From Acidobacteriota bacterium (lineage in GTDB: Bacteria > Acidobacteriota > Thermoanaerobaculia > Multivoradales > JAHEKO01), in assembly GCA_006227875.1 (NCBI GenBank), contig SBFI01000451.1:1-12721 (forward strand): 12,721 nucleotides of DNA, given 5' to 3'. This document shows, in pieces, positions 1-7,591 of this stretch; within the stretch, counting starts at the first letter, position 1, and the number at the start of each line of letters is the position of its first letter. Below the pieces are notes generated by a model. That model made no database searches and was not told the DNA's origin. It was given only the letters and a program-made list of their open reading frames with translations. The position numbers and the translations under genes were made by a program.

Positions 1-2433
1 GACCAGGGGGTCTCCTGGGAAGGCCGCCGGCTGTTGCTGGCCATCGTTACCTCGCCCGCCAACCACACACGGCTGGATGAGATCCGGGCAAACGCCCAAC
101 GGTTGGGCGATCCCCGCCGCACCAGCCCGGAGGAGGCCCGTCGGATTACTGCCGAGCAGCCGGCGATCCTCTATATGGGTGGGTCGATCCACGGTTTCGA
201 GCTCTCGGGGGCGGAGGGTGTGCTCAAGCTGCTCGAGCGGTTGGCGACGGCCGAGGATGCCGAAACGCTCCAGGTGCTCGACAACACCGTGATTCTGCTC
301 GATCCGATGCTCAATCCCGACGGCCGCGACGCCTTTGCCTGGCGCAACCTACAGACCATCGCCCGCGAGCCCAGCGCCGAGCGCGACGACTGGTCGAACG
401 ACTTCAACCGGTGGGAGGGGATCCAGTTCCGCACCGGTCACTACTTCTTCGACACCAACCGGGACTGGTGGGCGCAGACCCAGCGTGAGACCCGATATCG
501 GGTGCCGACGATGCTGGAATGGCGGCCACAGGTGGTTATCGACCTGCACGAGATGGGACCGGATGTGGAGTTCTATTTCGATCCCCCGGCGGAGCCCTAC
601 GGCGAGTTCTTCCCGGAATTTGCCAAGGAAGGGTTTGTCCGCTTTGGCCAGGCCCACGCCGAGGCCTTCGACGAGGCCGGATTCGAGTACATGACACGCG
701 AAAGGTTCAACTTCTTCTACCCCGGCTATACCACTTCCTTTGGCAGCTACCAGGGAGCGGTGGGGATGCTCTACGAGCAGGGCTCGACCCGGGGCCTCGT
801 GCTCGAGCGGGCCGACGAGTCGGTGCGGCTGCTCCGTGACGCTCTCGAGCAGCACTACACCGCGGCCTGGACGGCGGCGCGGACAGCGGCCGGCGACCGG
901 GAGGAGTTGCTTACCGACTACTACGACGATCTGCGGCGGGCGGTCGAGGACGGTCGGTCCGGTGTCGTCCGCTACCTGCTCGATCCCGCCGGGGACCCCC
1001 AACTGGTGGCCGAGCTGGTGAACCTGCTGCGGCGGACCGGCATCGAGGTGGGGCGACTCGGGGAAGAGACTCAGCTCGCCGGTGTCAGGGATCGTATGGG
1101 TGGCGAGGTCGGCAACCGCGCTTTTCCAGCCGGCACCTATGTGGTGGAGGCCGCCCAGCCGCACAACCGTCTGCTGCGGGCCCTGCTAGAGCCCGACATC
1201 CCGCTGCCGGCGGACTTTCTCGCCGAGGCCCGGGCGCGGGAGGACCGGGGGGAGGACCCGCGCTTCTATGACATCACCGCCTGGTCGTTGCCGCTGCTCT
1301 TCGATCTCGACGGCTTCAGCTCCACCGACGGCCGGGCACTCGATATGGAGATAGTGGAAGCAGCGGTAGATGACATCACCCGGACTCCCGATGTCGATGC
1401 GGGCTACGCCTATCTGATCGACGGCGAGCAGACGGCGGCGTTGGCGGCGCTCTCCGAGCTCAAGGATCGGGGCTACCGGGCGGCGGTGACGATAGATCCC
1501 ACCCGGGTCGGCGGCCATGAGCTGGCCAGCGGCTCGGTGGTTCTGCGCGTGGGTCAGAACGATGACGGTCTGCACACCGCCGTGCGCGAAGTGGCGCAGC
1601 ATTTCGGGCTCGAGGTGCTGGCGGTGGGTACAGGGCTGTCGGAGCCCGGTTTCCCGACTCTGGGGTCGGGCAAGGTCTTCCCGGTCAAGAGGCCCGAGAT
1701 AGCGCTGCTGGCCGGCAACCCGGTGCACGGCTATTCCTTTGGCTGGGCCTGGTATGTGCTCGACCGGCAGTACGAGATTCCGCTCACCGTGCGCCGGGTG
1801 AGATCGCTCGCCTCGACCCCCATCCATCGCTTCGATGTGCTGGTGATTCCCCATCTGTTGTCGGCCAAAGAGCTGGCGTCGACGTTGGGGGAGAAGGGGA
1901 TCGAGCGTCTGCAACAGTGGGTCAGGGACGGCGGCAGTCTAGTGGCTCTGGGCTCGGCGGTGGACTTTGTCCGCGAGCACCTGGAGCTGACGGGCCTGCG
2001 CTCCTGGTACGAGGAGCAGAAGCCGGAAGGCGAAGGTGAGAACACCGAAGAGGCCCCCGAGCCGGCGGGCTTCGATGTTCCCGGCGCCATCTTGAGGGTC
2101 GAGCTCGACGACGAGGCCTGGTTGTCATCGGGCTACGGTGTGGAGCTCCCGGCCCTGGTCACCTCGCGCCGGATCTATCTCGCTCCCGAAGGCCCACCCG
2201 ATTCCGGCAAACGGGTCGTCGCGCGCTACGCCGAGAGCGATCGCCTCCGGATCGCTGGGCATCTCTGGGAGGAGAGTCAGGAGAGACTCCCCAGCTCCGT
2301 CTTCGCCTACGAGGAGAAGATAGACCTGGGCCGGGTCATCCTCTTTAGCGAGGATTTGAACTTCCGTGCTTACTGGCGGGGCTCGGACCGACTATTTCTG
2401 AATGCGGTCTACCTCAGCCCCAGTGCGCCCTGA
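1..2433 (+). CDS. M14-family zinc carboxypeptidase-like metallopeptidase (5' end missing)
   Basis: The reading frame is open from the first base, so the N-terminus lies outside the window; 810 residues are present. Numbering codons from base 1, the M14 zinc-site signature is visible: His64 and Glu67 in GSIHGFE (an HxxE pair), then NPDGRD at about 105-110, the substrate-binding Asn153-Arg154 in DTNRDWW, the third zinc ligand His183 in DLHEMG, and a probable catalytic Glu259 in LYEQGSTRG. This predicts a zinc-dependent peptidase with an intact active site. The C-terminal half looks different. Around residues 555-665 there is an alpha/beta stretch resembling class I glutamine amidotransferase-like (ThuA-type) folds, followed by an acidic, Glu/Pro-rich linker near 670-690. 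Large M14 proteins of this layout are usually exported, but the signal peptide would be upstream and cannot be seen. It converges on the next gene with a 3-bp gap. The family call is firm; the substrate is unknown. Confidence 0.85.
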   Translation, partial: DQGVSWEGRRLLLAIVTSPANHTRLDEIRANAQRLGDPRRTSPEEARRITAEQPAILYMGGSIHGFELSGAEGVLKLLERLATAEDAETLQVLDNTVILLDPMLNPDGRDAFAWRNLQTIAREPSAERDDWSNDFNRWEGIQFRTGHYFFDTNRDWWAQTQRETRYRVPTMLEWRPQVVIDLHEMGPDVEFYFDPPAEPYGEFFPEFAKEGFVRFGQAHAEAFDEAGFEYMTRERFNFFYPGYTTSFGSYQGAVGMLYEQGSTRGLVLERADESVRLLRDALEQHYTAAWTAARTAAGDREELLTDYYDDLRRAVEDGRSGVVRYLLDPAGDPQLVAELVNLLRRTGIEVGRLGEETQLAGVRDRMGGEVGNRAFPAGTYVVEAAQPHNRLLRALLEPDIPLPADFLAEARAREDRGEDPRFYDITAWSLPLLFDLDGFSSTDGRALDMEIVEAAVDDITRTPDVDAGYAYLIDGEQTAALAALSELKDRGYRAAVTIDPTRVGGHELASGSVVLRVGQNDDGLHTAVREVAQHFGLEVLAVGTGLSEPGFPTLGSGKVFPVKRPEIALLAGNPVHGYSFGWAWYVLDRQYEIPLTVRRVRSLASTPIHRFDVLVIPHLLSAKELASTLGEKGIERLQQWVRDGGSLVALGSAVDFVREHLELTGLRSWYEEQKPEGEGENTEEAPEPAGFDVPGAILRVELDDEAWLSSGYGVELPALVTSRRIYLAPEGPPDSGKRVVARYAESDRLRIAGHLWEESQERLPSSVFAYEEKIDLGRVILFSEDLNFRAYWRGSDRLFLNAVYLSPSAP

Positions 2434-2445
2434 CGATTAGTCGTC
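2432..2445. other. Small inverted repeat spanning both convergent stop codons
   Basis: GACGA (2432-2436) and TCGTC (2441-2445) form a perfect 5-bp stem around the loop TTAG. The repeat covers the TGA of the peptidase gene and the TAA of the opposing gene. There is no T-run on either side, so it is at best a weak bidirectional transcription end and may be chance. Confidence 0.2.
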
Positions 2446-3306
2446 GAGCTCGTCCAGCAAGACCTTCGCCTTGGCGATGGTGTCCTTCTCCTCGATGAGG
2501 TAGTCGGGATTGGGCGCCTTCTTGACCAGGTCGCGGAGGATTTTGGTGGCCTCGTCGTCACGGCCCTTGCCGTGCTCGAGGAGGGCTTCGGCCAGATAGA
2601 GGCGGTTCAGCGCGTCGTCGGGCGCCATCTCCACCGCGAGCTCGAGCTCGCTGATGGCTGTCTTGCGGTTGACCCAGCCGGTGACAAAGGGCAGCTTGGG
2701 GGCCTCGCTGTGAAGACGACCAAGCACCCGGTGGCCGCCGGCGCCCTCCATCTCATCGTCGATGAGGATGGTGACCTGGGAGAAGTCGCGGATCTTGCCG
2801 GCCACACCCTGACGGGCGGCCGCGATCTTGCCCCGGGTGCGACCCCATAGACCCCAGTGCGCCGCCGACCAGAAGTAGAGCGGAGCCGAGTTGGGATCGC
2901 CTCCGACCCTGGCGGCGATCTTCTCGGGATCCTCCTTCCCGAGCCGTTCGTCGGCTCCTACCTTGCCAAAGAGCAGGTCGCGCGACTCGTCTGACAGGTC
3001 ACGGCCACGCTGGTAGATGGCGAGCTTGGCATCGTGGTCGGTGATCAGATATTCGCCCTGGAAATAGAGCGCGCGGAGCAGCTTCCACCTTGCCTCGAGG
3101 TTCTTGGAATCGGCGGCGACGGCCGCTTCGTAGGCAGCGATAGCCTCGTCGATGGCCCCGGCGCTGGCGTTTCCCGAGGGGGGTCCTTCGGCTCGGCGGT
3201 TCCAGGCCGCGTCACCACGAGCTATCTCCTCGGCAGGGGTGGCGAGCAGTGGTGTCGAAAAAGCGAGCACGAGGGCCAAAGAAATCAGGGATCTAGCGGC
3301 TTTCAC
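2437..3306 (-). CDS. Exported helical-repeat (TPR-like) protein, resembles TRAP transporter TatT component
   Basis: A 289-residue protein starting with GTG at 3306. A strong Shine-Dalgarno GGAGG lies 8 bases upstream of the start (+ strand 3315-3319), which fixes it. The N-terminus is a typical Sec signal peptide: MKAARS, a hydrophobic stretch of about 15 residues, and a likely cleavage after LLA near residue 22. The mature part is almost wholly helical with TPR-like repeats: an N-terminal pair containing AIAAYEAAVAADSKNLEARW, and a C-terminal pair with AISELELAVEMAPDDALNRL. The middle and C-terminal layout resembles TatT, the periplasmic or lipoprotein T component of some TRAP transporters: an aromatic W/Y-rich LYFWSAAHWGLWG segment, then GAGGHRVLGRLHSEAPKLP, then an alpha-helical repeat. 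No TRAP DctP, Q or M gene is next to it here. An alternative is a generic secreted TPR scaffold. The export and repeat calls are good; the TatT link comes from recalled family patterns. Confidence 0.75.
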   Translation of the reverse strand: MKAARSLISLALVLAFSTPLLATPAEEIARGDAAWNRRAEGPPSGNASAGAIDEAIAAYEAAVAADSKNLEARWKLLRALYFQGEYLITDHDAKLAIYQRGRDLSDESRDLLFGKVGADERLGKEDPEKIAARVGGDPNSAPLYFWSAAHWGLWGRTRGKIAAARQGVAGKIRDFSQVTILIDDEMEGAGGHRVLGRLHSEAPKLPFVTGWVNRKTAISELELAVEMAPDDALNRLYLAEALLEHGKGRDDEATKILRDLVKKAPNPDYLIEEKDTIAKAKVLLDELDD

Positions 3307-3356
3307 GGTAGTTTCCTCCAGCGGTTCAGCCCGACCTTACACCATCTGGAGGCCGC

Positions 3357-3378
3357 GGAAATACCGCCGGGCGGTTCC
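3357..3378. repeat. Inverted repeat in the shc upstream region
   Basis: ACCGCC (3363-3368) and GGCGGT (3370-3375) are perfect inverted copies around a single G. The flanking GGAA (3357-3360) and TTCC (3375-3378) extend the symmetry if three bases are bulged. It could be an operator, or a hairpin in the leader of either divergent transcript. No poly-T follows it, so it is not a standard terminator. Confidence 0.3.
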
Positions 3379-3402
3379 TGTAGGTCCCTTCAGAGACTTG
3401 CG

Positions 3403-3416
3403 TTTTGACCGCAAAA
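3403..3416. promoter_or_regulatory. Candidate operator: TTTTG-N4-CAAAA palindrome upstream of shc
   Basis: TTTTG (3403-3407), a 4-base ACCG spacer and CAAAA (3412-3416) form a perfect dyad. It is AT-rich within GC-rich DNA, about 75 bp before the shc start. Size and symmetry fit a dimeric repressor or activator site, and it overlaps the TTGACC hexamer. No regulator gene is visible nearby, so function is inference. Confidence 0.3.
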
Positions 3417-3492
3417 TATGGTCTCCTTTGAACCTCGGTCCCAGCGGGTCCTGATAGGATCGACCCACCTTTAGAGACAGTCGGGGGAGAAT

Positions 3493-5514
3493 GTGGAGCA
3501 AGAGCAGACTACGAGCATTTTGGCGACAGAGATCGCTGACCGGGTCCCGGAGCCGAGGCCCGAGGTCGAGGGCCGCCGGCTGTCGCAGGCGATAGCCGGA
3601 ACTCGCAGTTATCTGCTGAGCCTGCAGCGCGAGGACGGGCATTGGTGTGCCGAGCTCGAGGGCGACACAATTCTCGAGTCGGAGTACATCCTGGCGATGC
3701 ATTTTCTGGGTCGCTCGGGCGAGGAGAAGGTGCGCAAGGCCGCCAGCTTTCTGCGCCAGCGCCAACTGCCCACCGGCGGCTGGGCCATCTACCCCGGCGG
3801 AACCCCGGACTTGAGTGCTTCGGTCAAGGCCTACTTCGTGCTCAAGCTCGTCGGCGACGACCCGCAATCGCCCCACATGGAGAGGGCCCGCGAAGTCATT
3901 CTCTCCATGGGGGGTCTCGTTGCGTGCAACTCCTTCACCAAGATCTATCTGTCGATCTTCGGCCAGTACGAATGGTCGAAGAGTCCGGGTGTGCCGCCGG
4001 AGCTGATTCTCTTTCCCAAGTGGTTCCCCTTCTTCAACATCTACGACATGTCGTCGTGGTCGCGGGCGATCGTGGTGCCGCTCAGCATCATCTGGGCGAA
4101 AAAGCCTCACTGCCCGGTGCCGGAACACGCCACGATCCGAGAGCTGAGAGTGCGTCCGCGTGGACTGGTGCTGCCACAGTGGAGTCGCGCCAGTCTCATG
4201 CACGAGGGCTGGTCGCTGTTCTTCCGTGTTCTGGACCGGATCCACAAAATGTTCGAGTCGGCACACCTGGTGCCTTTGCGGCGGCGGGCGATACGGCTCT
4301 GTGAGCAGTGGGTCCTGGCGCGGTTGGACAAGAGCGATGGACTGGGGGCGATCTTCCCGCCGATCGTCAACACCATCATCGCTCTGCGCAGCCTGGGCTA
4401 CCCGGAAGATCATCCGACGGTGGTCGGGCAGATCCGCGAGCTCGAGAAACTCGAGCTCGAGGAAGAAGAAACAATGAGGCTGCAGCCCTGCTTCTCCCCC
4501 GTGTGGGACACGGCGCTGTCTCTGAACGCGCTGGCCGAGAGCGAAGTGCCCCAGGATCGGGAGCAGCTCTATCGAGCAATCGAGTGGCTGCTGGATCGCG
4601 AGGTTCGGGAGCCCGGCGATTGGCGGGTGAGAAATCCCGAGGGCCCGGTGGGAGGGTGGTACTTCGAATACGCCAACGAGTTCTATCCCGACTGCGACGA
4701 CACGGCACAGATTCTCACCGCGGTGAGCAAGGTCGACCCCCCGGGTGGCGAGATCGGCTGGCGACTCGAGGCAGCCAACAAGAGAGCCCTGGGCTGGCTC
4801 TTGAGCATGCAGAATCGAGACGGGGGGTGGGCTTCCTTCGACAAAGGGTGCAACAAGGAGTATCTGACCTACATCCCCTTTGCCGACCACAACGCGATGA
4901 TCGACCCCAGCACGACCGACATCACTGCGCGGGCGCTGGAGGCGCTGGCTCGCCACGGATACGATCTTCGAACGCCGGCGGTGCGTCGGGGAGTCGACTT
5001 CGTACGTCGTGACCAGCAAGCCGACGGCTCCTGGTACGGCCGTTGGGGATGCAACTATCTCTACGGCACTTGGCTGGCGCTGTGCGGGCTGGAAGCCGTC
5101 GGCGAAGACCTGTCGCAGGACTATATTCGTCGGGCCGCCGCCTGGATCCGGAGCTGTCAGAACCCGGACGGTGGCTGGGGCGAGCTGCCGGACTCATATG
5201 AGGACGCCAGCAAGAAAGGCCAGGGTCCGTCGACGGCCGCCCAAACCGCCTGGGCGATCATGGGCCTGATCGCGGCGGGAGAGGTGGAGAACGAGGCGGT
5301 CGCCCGCGGTGTCGACTATCTTCTGTCGACACAGCACCCGGACGGAAGCTGGACGGATGCCTGGTGGACCGGTACCGGTTTTCCCGAGGTCTTCTACCTC
5401 AACTATCACTACTATGCGATCTACTTTCCTCTCCAGGCTTTGGAGACCTACAGAAAGCGTCTGCAGTTCCTCGAAAGATCGGCAACCGGCTATGTGGGTC
5501 CGCTCTCCAGCTGA
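3493..5514 (+). CDS. shc: Squalene-hopene cyclase
   Basis: A 673-residue enzyme that folds squalene into hopene/diplopterol by acid-initiated cyclization as a monotopic membrane protein; the length is normal for the family. The DXDD acid motif is present as D400-C-D-D403 in the segment FYPDCDDTA, with D402 at the protonating position. Six QW-type repeats, which stiffen the alpha/alpha-barrel, end at W51, W97, W446, W514, W562 and W620. The C-terminal GTGFPEVFYLNYHYY segment and the YFPLQAL tail are typical of bacterial cyclases and rule out a plain prenyltransferase. The start is GTG at 3493. An in-frame TAG at 3472 prevents a longer N-terminus, and a GGGGGAG Shine-Dalgarno sits very close (about 3 bases). 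An overlapping ATG at 3491 is out of frame. It is the first gene of the hopanoid run and lies 37 bp before hpnH, consistent with co-transcription. Confidence 0.97.
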   Translation: MEQEQTTSILATEIADRVPEPRPEVEGRRLSQAIAGTRSYLLSLQREDGHWCAELEGDTILESEYILAMHFLGRSGEEKVRKAASFLRQRQLPTGGWAIYPGGTPDLSASVKAYFVLKLVGDDPQSPHMERAREVILSMGGLVACNSFTKIYLSIFGQYEWSKSPGVPPELILFPKWFPFFNIYDMSSWSRAIVVPLSIIWAKKPHCPVPEHATIRELRVRPRGLVLPQWSRASLMHEGWSLFFRVLDRIHKMFESAHLVPLRRRAIRLCEQWVLARLDKSDGLGAIFPPIVNTIIALRSLGYPEDHPTVVGQIRELEKLELEEEETMRLQPCFSPVWDTALSLNALAESEVPQDREQLYRAIEWLLDREVREPGDWRVRNPEGPVGGWYFEYANEFYPDCDDTAQILTAVSKVDPPGGEIGWRLEAANKRALGWLLSMQNRDGGWASFDKGCNKEYLTYIPFADHNAMIDPSTTDITARALEALARHGYDLRTPAVRRGVDFVRRDQQADGSWYGRWGCNYLYGTWLALCGLEAVGEDLSQDYIRRAAAWIRSCQNPDGGWGELPDSYEDASKKGQGPSTAAQTAWAIMGLIAAGEVENEAVARGVDYLLSTQHPDGSWTDAWWTGTGFPEVFYLNYHYYAIYFPLQALETYRKRLQFLERSATGYVGPLSS

Positions 5515-5551
5515 GGCGTGAGCCAGGTATCTATACGACGGAGTAATTGAC

Positions 5552-6556
5552 ATGCGGTTTCCGCTTCACATAACCACCGACTCGATCAAGCACCAGCTCC
5601 ACAACGGGCTCATCAAGGGGAAGAAACGCTATCCCTTTGTGCTCATGCTCGAGCCGCTCTACACCTGCAACCTCGCCTGTATCGGCTGTGCGATCGAGCG
5701 CCATACCGGCAAGCTCAAGGACCGTCTGCCGGTCGAGACCTGTTTGCAGGCGGTGGAGGATTCCGGTGCACCCATCGTCTCGATCTGTGGCGGCGAGCCC
5801 ACGGTCTATCCGGAGCTGCCGGAGCTGATCGACGGCATCATCGAGCGCAAGCGACACATCTACCTGTGCACCAACGCCTTGCTGATGGATAGGAACGTCT
5901 ACGGCAAGATCTCCCCCGACAAGCGCCTCACGATCAACGTCCACCTCGACGGCATGAGGGAGACGCACGACTATGTCTGTGCCAAGGAAGGGGTCTTCGA
6001 CAAGGCCGTAGAGATGATCGAAGAGGGTCTCCGGTTGGGCTATCACGTCATCACCAACACCACGGTCTACAAGGAGACCAAGATCGACGAGCTGGAGGAG
6101 CTCTGCGAGTTTCTCACCGGCATCGGCGTCGACGGCATGCTGGTCTCTCCCGGCTACCAGTACGAGACGGTGGATTCGAATATCTTCATGACCCAACAGG
6201 ACATCCAGCAGAAGTTCAAACGGGTGCTCGAGATCTCCAAGCGGTATCGCCTGACGTCGACACCCATGTTTCTCGAGTTCGCTGCCGGTCTGCGGGACTA
6301 CAAGTGTTCGCCCTGGAGCACCGTCACCTTTACCCCGCTCGGCTGGAAGGGACCCTGCTACCTCATCGGCAAGAAGCACACCTGGTCGTGGGACGAGTTC
6401 TGGAACGAGACCGATTGGGAATACTGGGAATCACGCCAGGACCGGCTGTGTCAGAACTGTGCCATGCACTCGGGTTTCGAGGCCTCGGTGGTCAAGGAGC
6501 TGCCGAGCAACCCCGGCGACATGGTGCGGTTGGCGGCCTGGAATCTGCTGGGCTGA
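5552..6556 (+). CDS. hpnH: Radical SAM adenosylhopane synthase HpnH
   Basis: A 334-residue radical S-adenosylmethionine enzyme. In the known pathway HpnH adds the 5'-deoxyadenosyl radical to hopene (diploptene) to give adenosylhopane, the first step of side-chain extension to C35 hopanoids. The iron-sulfur motif is C39-x3-C43-x2-C46 (TCNLACIGC), followed by the GGEP SAM-binding motif in SICGGEPTVYPEL. The N-terminal MRFPLHITTD start and the late PCYLIG segment match HpnH. A C-terminal cysteine cluster reads C300-x2-C303-x2-H306, but the next residue is Ser307 where I recall the family usually having Cys. The ATG at 5552 has a good GGAG 8 bases upstream (5540-5543). It is 37 bp after shc and 34 bp before hpnA on the same strand, so an operon is likely. 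The identification is strong from motifs plus context. Confidence 0.95.
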   Translation: MRFPLHITTDSIKHQLHNGLIKGKKRYPFVLMLEPLYTCNLACIGCAIERHTGKLKDRLPVETCLQAVEDSGAPIVSICGGEPTVYPELPELIDGIIERKRHIYLCTNALLMDRNVYGKISPDKRLTINVHLDGMRETHDYVCAKEGVFDKAVEMIEEGLRLGYHVITNTTVYKETKIDELEELCEFLTGIGVDGMLVSPGYQYETVDSNIFMTQQDIQQKFKRVLEISKRYRLTSTPMFLEFAAGLRDYKCSPWSTVTFTPLGWKGPCYLIGKKHTWSWDEFWNETDWEYWESRQDRLCQNCAMHSGFEASVVKELPSNPGDMVRLAAWNLLG

Positions 6557-6590
6557 CGTTCAGCTCTATTCCTGCACAAATGAGGGTGCT

Positions 6591-7586
6591 GTGAGCACGA
6601 TTTTTCTCACGGGCGCCACCGGTTTCATCGGCGGCCATCTGCTGAAGGCGCTGGTGACAGAGGGCGCCAAGGTGCGTTGCCTGGTCAGAAGATCCAGCTC
6701 CCGGCGCAATCTGAAGGGACTGCCGGTGGAGGTGGCCGAGGCCGATCTGCGGGCGCCCGACTCCCTGCGCGAAGCGATGACGGGCTGCGACCTCGTCTTC
6801 CATTGCGCGGCCGACTACCGGCTCTACGCCCGCGACAAGAGTGAGCTTTACGACACCAATGTCGAGGGCACTCGCAATGTCCTGAAGATCGCAGCCGACA
6901 CCGGTGTGCGCCGGGTCGTCTACACGAGCTCGGTCGGCGCCCTCGGTCTCCACCCGGACGGCAAGCCGGCGGACGAGACGACGCCGGTGACGCTGAAAGA
7001 CATGGTGGGACACTACAAGCGGAGCAAGTTCCTGGCCGAGAGGGTGGCCGACGAGTTTGTGGCAAAGGGACTGCCCGTGGTGATCGTCAACCCGTCGACA
7101 CCGGTCGGCGAAGGCGACCTCAAGCCCACCGCCACGGGAAAGATGATCGTTGACTTCCTGAAGCGCAAGGTTCCGGCCTATGTCGATACCGGTCTCAACC
7201 TGGTCGATGTGCGGGATGTCGCCCAGGGACACCTGTTGGCCGCCCAGAAAGGCAAAGTGGGGGAAAAATACATCCTCGGCAATCGGAACATGTCGCTCGA
7301 GGAGATCTTCGGGACCCTGGCCCAGATCTCCGGCCTACCCGCGCCCAAAATAGAAGTTCCCCACTGGCTGCCGATGGGCGTGGCCGCCGTCGAGACGACC
7401 TTCTGCCGCCTGACCGGTCTCAAGCCAAAGGTGCCGCTGGAGTCGGTCAAGCTGTCGCGCTACAAGATGTACTTCGACGGCAGCAAGGCGGTGCGTGAGC
7501 TGGGAATGCCCCAGACGCCGGTGGAGGAGGCGCTCCGTCGTGCCGTCGACTGGTTCCGTCAAAACAACTACGTGCCACGGAAGTAG
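6591..7586 (+). CDS. hpnA: Hopanoid-associated NAD(P)-dependent sugar epimerase-like protein HpnA
   Basis: A 331-residue extended short-chain dehydrogenase/reductase. The N-terminal Rossmann motif is G8-x2-G11-x2-G14 in LTGATGFIGGHL. The catalytic set is Ser113/Ser114 (YTSSVGALG) with Y142-x3-K146 (HYKRSKFLAE). The later NPSTPVGEGDLKPT and NLVDVRDVAQGH segments are characteristic of the hopanoid-linked HpnA subfamily. HpnA is a standard member of hopanoid clusters, but its exact reaction is not settled. An NAD(P)-dependent change to the sugar-derived side chain is the usual guess. The GTG at 6591 is chosen because GAGGG lies just upstream (6582-6586) and the Rossmann fold begins at residue 4. 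The frame stays open further upstream into hpnH, but a longer start would add about 44 unrelated residues. The gene ends 5 bp before hpnG, so the two are probably co-translated. Placement between hpnH and hpnG fits a role in side-chain processing. Confidence 0.9.
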   Translation: MSTIFLTGATGFIGGHLLKALVTEGAKVRCLVRRSSSRRNLKGLPVEVAEADLRAPDSLREAMTGCDLVFHCAADYRLYARDKSELYDTNVEGTRNVLKIAADTGVRRVVYTSSVGALGLHPDGKPADETTPVTLKDMVGHYKRSKFLAERVADEFVAKGLPVVIVNPSTPVGEGDLKPTATGKMIVDFLKRKVPAYVDTGLNLVDVRDVAQGHLLAAQKGKVGEKYILGNRNMSLEEIFGTLAQISGLPAPKIEVPHWLPMGVAAVETTFCRLTGLKPKVPLESVKLSRYKMYFDGSKAVRELGMPQTPVEEALRRAVDWFRQNNYVPRK

Positions 7587-7591
7587 GGCCC

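Larger units (their letters stand above)
3307..3492. promoter_or_regulatory. Divergent intergenic region driving the TatT-like gene (-) and the hopanoid genes (+)
   Basis: This 186-bp gap separates divergently transcribed genes, so it must hold promoters for both. The segment 3403-3433 is AT-richer than the surrounding coding DNA. A TTGAAC at 3428-3433 followed after 18 bp by TGATAG (3452-3457) is a possible but poor sigma-70-like pair for shc. A TTGACC at 3405-3410 has no good -10 partner. No convincing promoter was found for the - strand gene. The shc Shine-Dalgarno (GGGGGAG, 3483-3489) lies at the right end. Two inverted repeats in this region are listed separately. Confidence 0.4.

Noticed and set aside
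349..1164. A 271-codon open frame on the - strand within the M14 peptidase
   Set aside because: It lies opposite the catalytic domain of the peptidase and reflects third-position GC bias only.
3405..3433. TTGACC and TTGAAC 17 bp apart, read as a -35/-10 pair
   Set aside because: TTGAAC does not resemble a -10 hexamer; two -35-like boxes at promoter spacing are not a promoter.
3337..5019. A 560-codon open frame on the - strand opposite shc
   Set aside because: It is the antisense shadow of a strongly recognisable cyclase gene in GC-rich DNA; it has low-complexity His/Arg/Pro-rich composition and no family features.
6459..6590. Longer N-terminus for hpnA reaching back into hpnH
   Set aside because: The added residues are Arg/Cys-rich read-through of hpnH in another frame; GTG 6591 has a GAGGG site and is followed at once by the Rossmann fold.
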